Source of the DNA: Oscillospiraceae bacterium
GTDB taxonomy: Bacteria > Bacillota > Clostridia > Oscillospirales > Oscillospiraceae
Assembly: GCA_009785655.1 (NCBI GenBank)
Contig: WQVW01000106.1
Coordinates: 1 to 6,100, forward strand
Direction: 5' to 3'
DNA length: 6,100 nucleotides
Below, piece after piece: positions 5,842 through 6,100 of this stretch (the stretch's first letter is position 1; every line of letters begins with the position of its first letter). Made by a program: the position numbers and the translations under genes. Below the pieces are notes generated by a model. That model ran no database searches, had not been told where the DNA came from, and saw nothing but the letters and a program-made list of their open reading frames with translations.

Positions 5842-5895
5842 TTGGAACTTATATATTCCACTTGATTGTCGCATATTTTTGTGCTAATATTGGAA
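5842..5895. promoter_or_regulatory. Putative operator: three TGGAA half-sites between the divergent regulators
   Basis: TGGAA (5843-5847) and TTCCA (5856-5860) form an inverted repeat with an eight-base AT spacer, and a further TTGGAA lies at 5890-5895. Read outward, the three sites share roughly TGGAA followed by a TAT-containing tail. The inverted pair lies over the AT-rich stretch where the XRE gene's -10 should be, and the third site starts at the last base of the plus-strand -10. This fits a repressor shutting both promoters. It is based on repetition and position only. Confidence 0.45.
5862..5890 (+). promoter_or_regulatory. Probable promoter of the ribbon-helix-helix-like gene, extended -10 type
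   Basis: TTGATT (5862-5867) and TAATAT (5885-5890) are 17 bases apart, and TGC directly before TAATAT gives an extended -10. Transcription would start near 5897, about 35 bases before the gene. Confidence 0.6.
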
Positions 5896-5931
5896 TGTAT
5901 GCGTTACAATCAGGGAAATGGAGGTGATTTT

Positions 5932-6096
5932 ATGCGGCAATTCACAATTGAACTCGATGAGATGGTTTGTAAATGGCTGGAGCACATTTCGGAGCTAACT
6001 GGAAAACCCATAGAAAGCGTCATCGCCAATGGGATATATAACCAAGTTGTCGTTTTGGAGGACAATATTTTTAAATCTTTCACAGATTCGGAGTAA
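5932..6096 (+). CDS. Small ribbon-helix-helix-like protein
   Basis: A 54-residue protein with the layout of a CopG/Arc-type ribbon-helix-helix domain: an N-terminal strand RQFTIELDE (2-10), a first helix MVCKWLEHISELTG (11-24) and a second helix after P26, ESVIANGIYNQVVVLE (28-43), with a short acidic tail. Such proteins dimerise and bind DNA through the paired strands, often as antitoxins or autoregulators, but I recognise no specific subfamily and the similarity is by pattern only. The start is ATG 5932, preceded by a full GGAGGTGAT site (5920-5928) with about seven bases between its GGAGG core and the ATG; upstream in-frame TTG or ATG codons overlap the promoter and are rejected. It diverges from the XRE gene. 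The window ends four bases after its stop, so a downstream partner cannot be seen. Confidence 0.7.
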   Translation: MRQFTIELDEMVCKWLEHISELTGKPIESVIANGIYNQVVVLEDNIFKSFTDSE

Positions 6097-6100
6097 AAAC

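Noticed and set aside
5826..5861. A 12-residue extension of the XRE protein starting at 5861.
   Set aside because: It lies in the putative operator region and lacks a ribosome site; AGGTGA sits just before ATG 5825.

Overview
The window looks like a chromosomal segment of a Gram-positive anaerobe, probably a member of Clostridia. The evidence is strong AGGAGG-type ribosome sites, sigma-A-like promoters, an adjacent trmK/Nif3-like pair, an ECF-type vitamin transporter S component, type III pantothenate kinase and a SdpI-family membrane protein. Taxonomy below class cannot be settled from these bases alone.

Layout. Positions 1-1785 are on the minus strand and read right to left. First comes a small DUF1858 redox-disulfide protein, then a perfect 16-bp hairpin. 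Next is a TrmK-type tRNA methyltransferase fused in frame to a GNAT acetyltransferase domain, overlapping by 4 bases a Nif3-like metal protein that runs off the left edge. Positions 1786-1958 hold back-to-back promoters. Positions 1959-3379 form a plus-strand operon for an ECF S component and CoaX, closed by a strong terminator; together these would import pantothenate and phosphorylate it towards coenzyme A. Positions 3420-3794 encode a three-helix SdpI-family membrane protein. A non-coding, inverted-repeat-rich spacer of 130 bases follows. Positions 3925-5523 encode a YbiT-like ABC-F ATPase. A hairpin at 5540-5568 serves as a shared terminator between convergent genes. The right end (5577-6096) is more AT-rich and carries a divergent pair of small putative DNA-binding proteins: an XRE-type HTH protein on the minus strand and a ribbon-helix-helix-like protein on the plus strand. 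Repeated TGGAA half-sites lie between them.

Most of the window is ordinary housekeeping. I see no CRISPR array, transposase, RNA gene or obvious defence cassette. The points that stand out are the TrmK-GNAT fusion, which lacks the usual TrmK C-terminal domain, and the ABC-F protein in which every element of one composite ATP site has departed from consensus. Several genes have longer in-frame open frames upstream that I judged false, and I chose starts by ribosome-binding sites.
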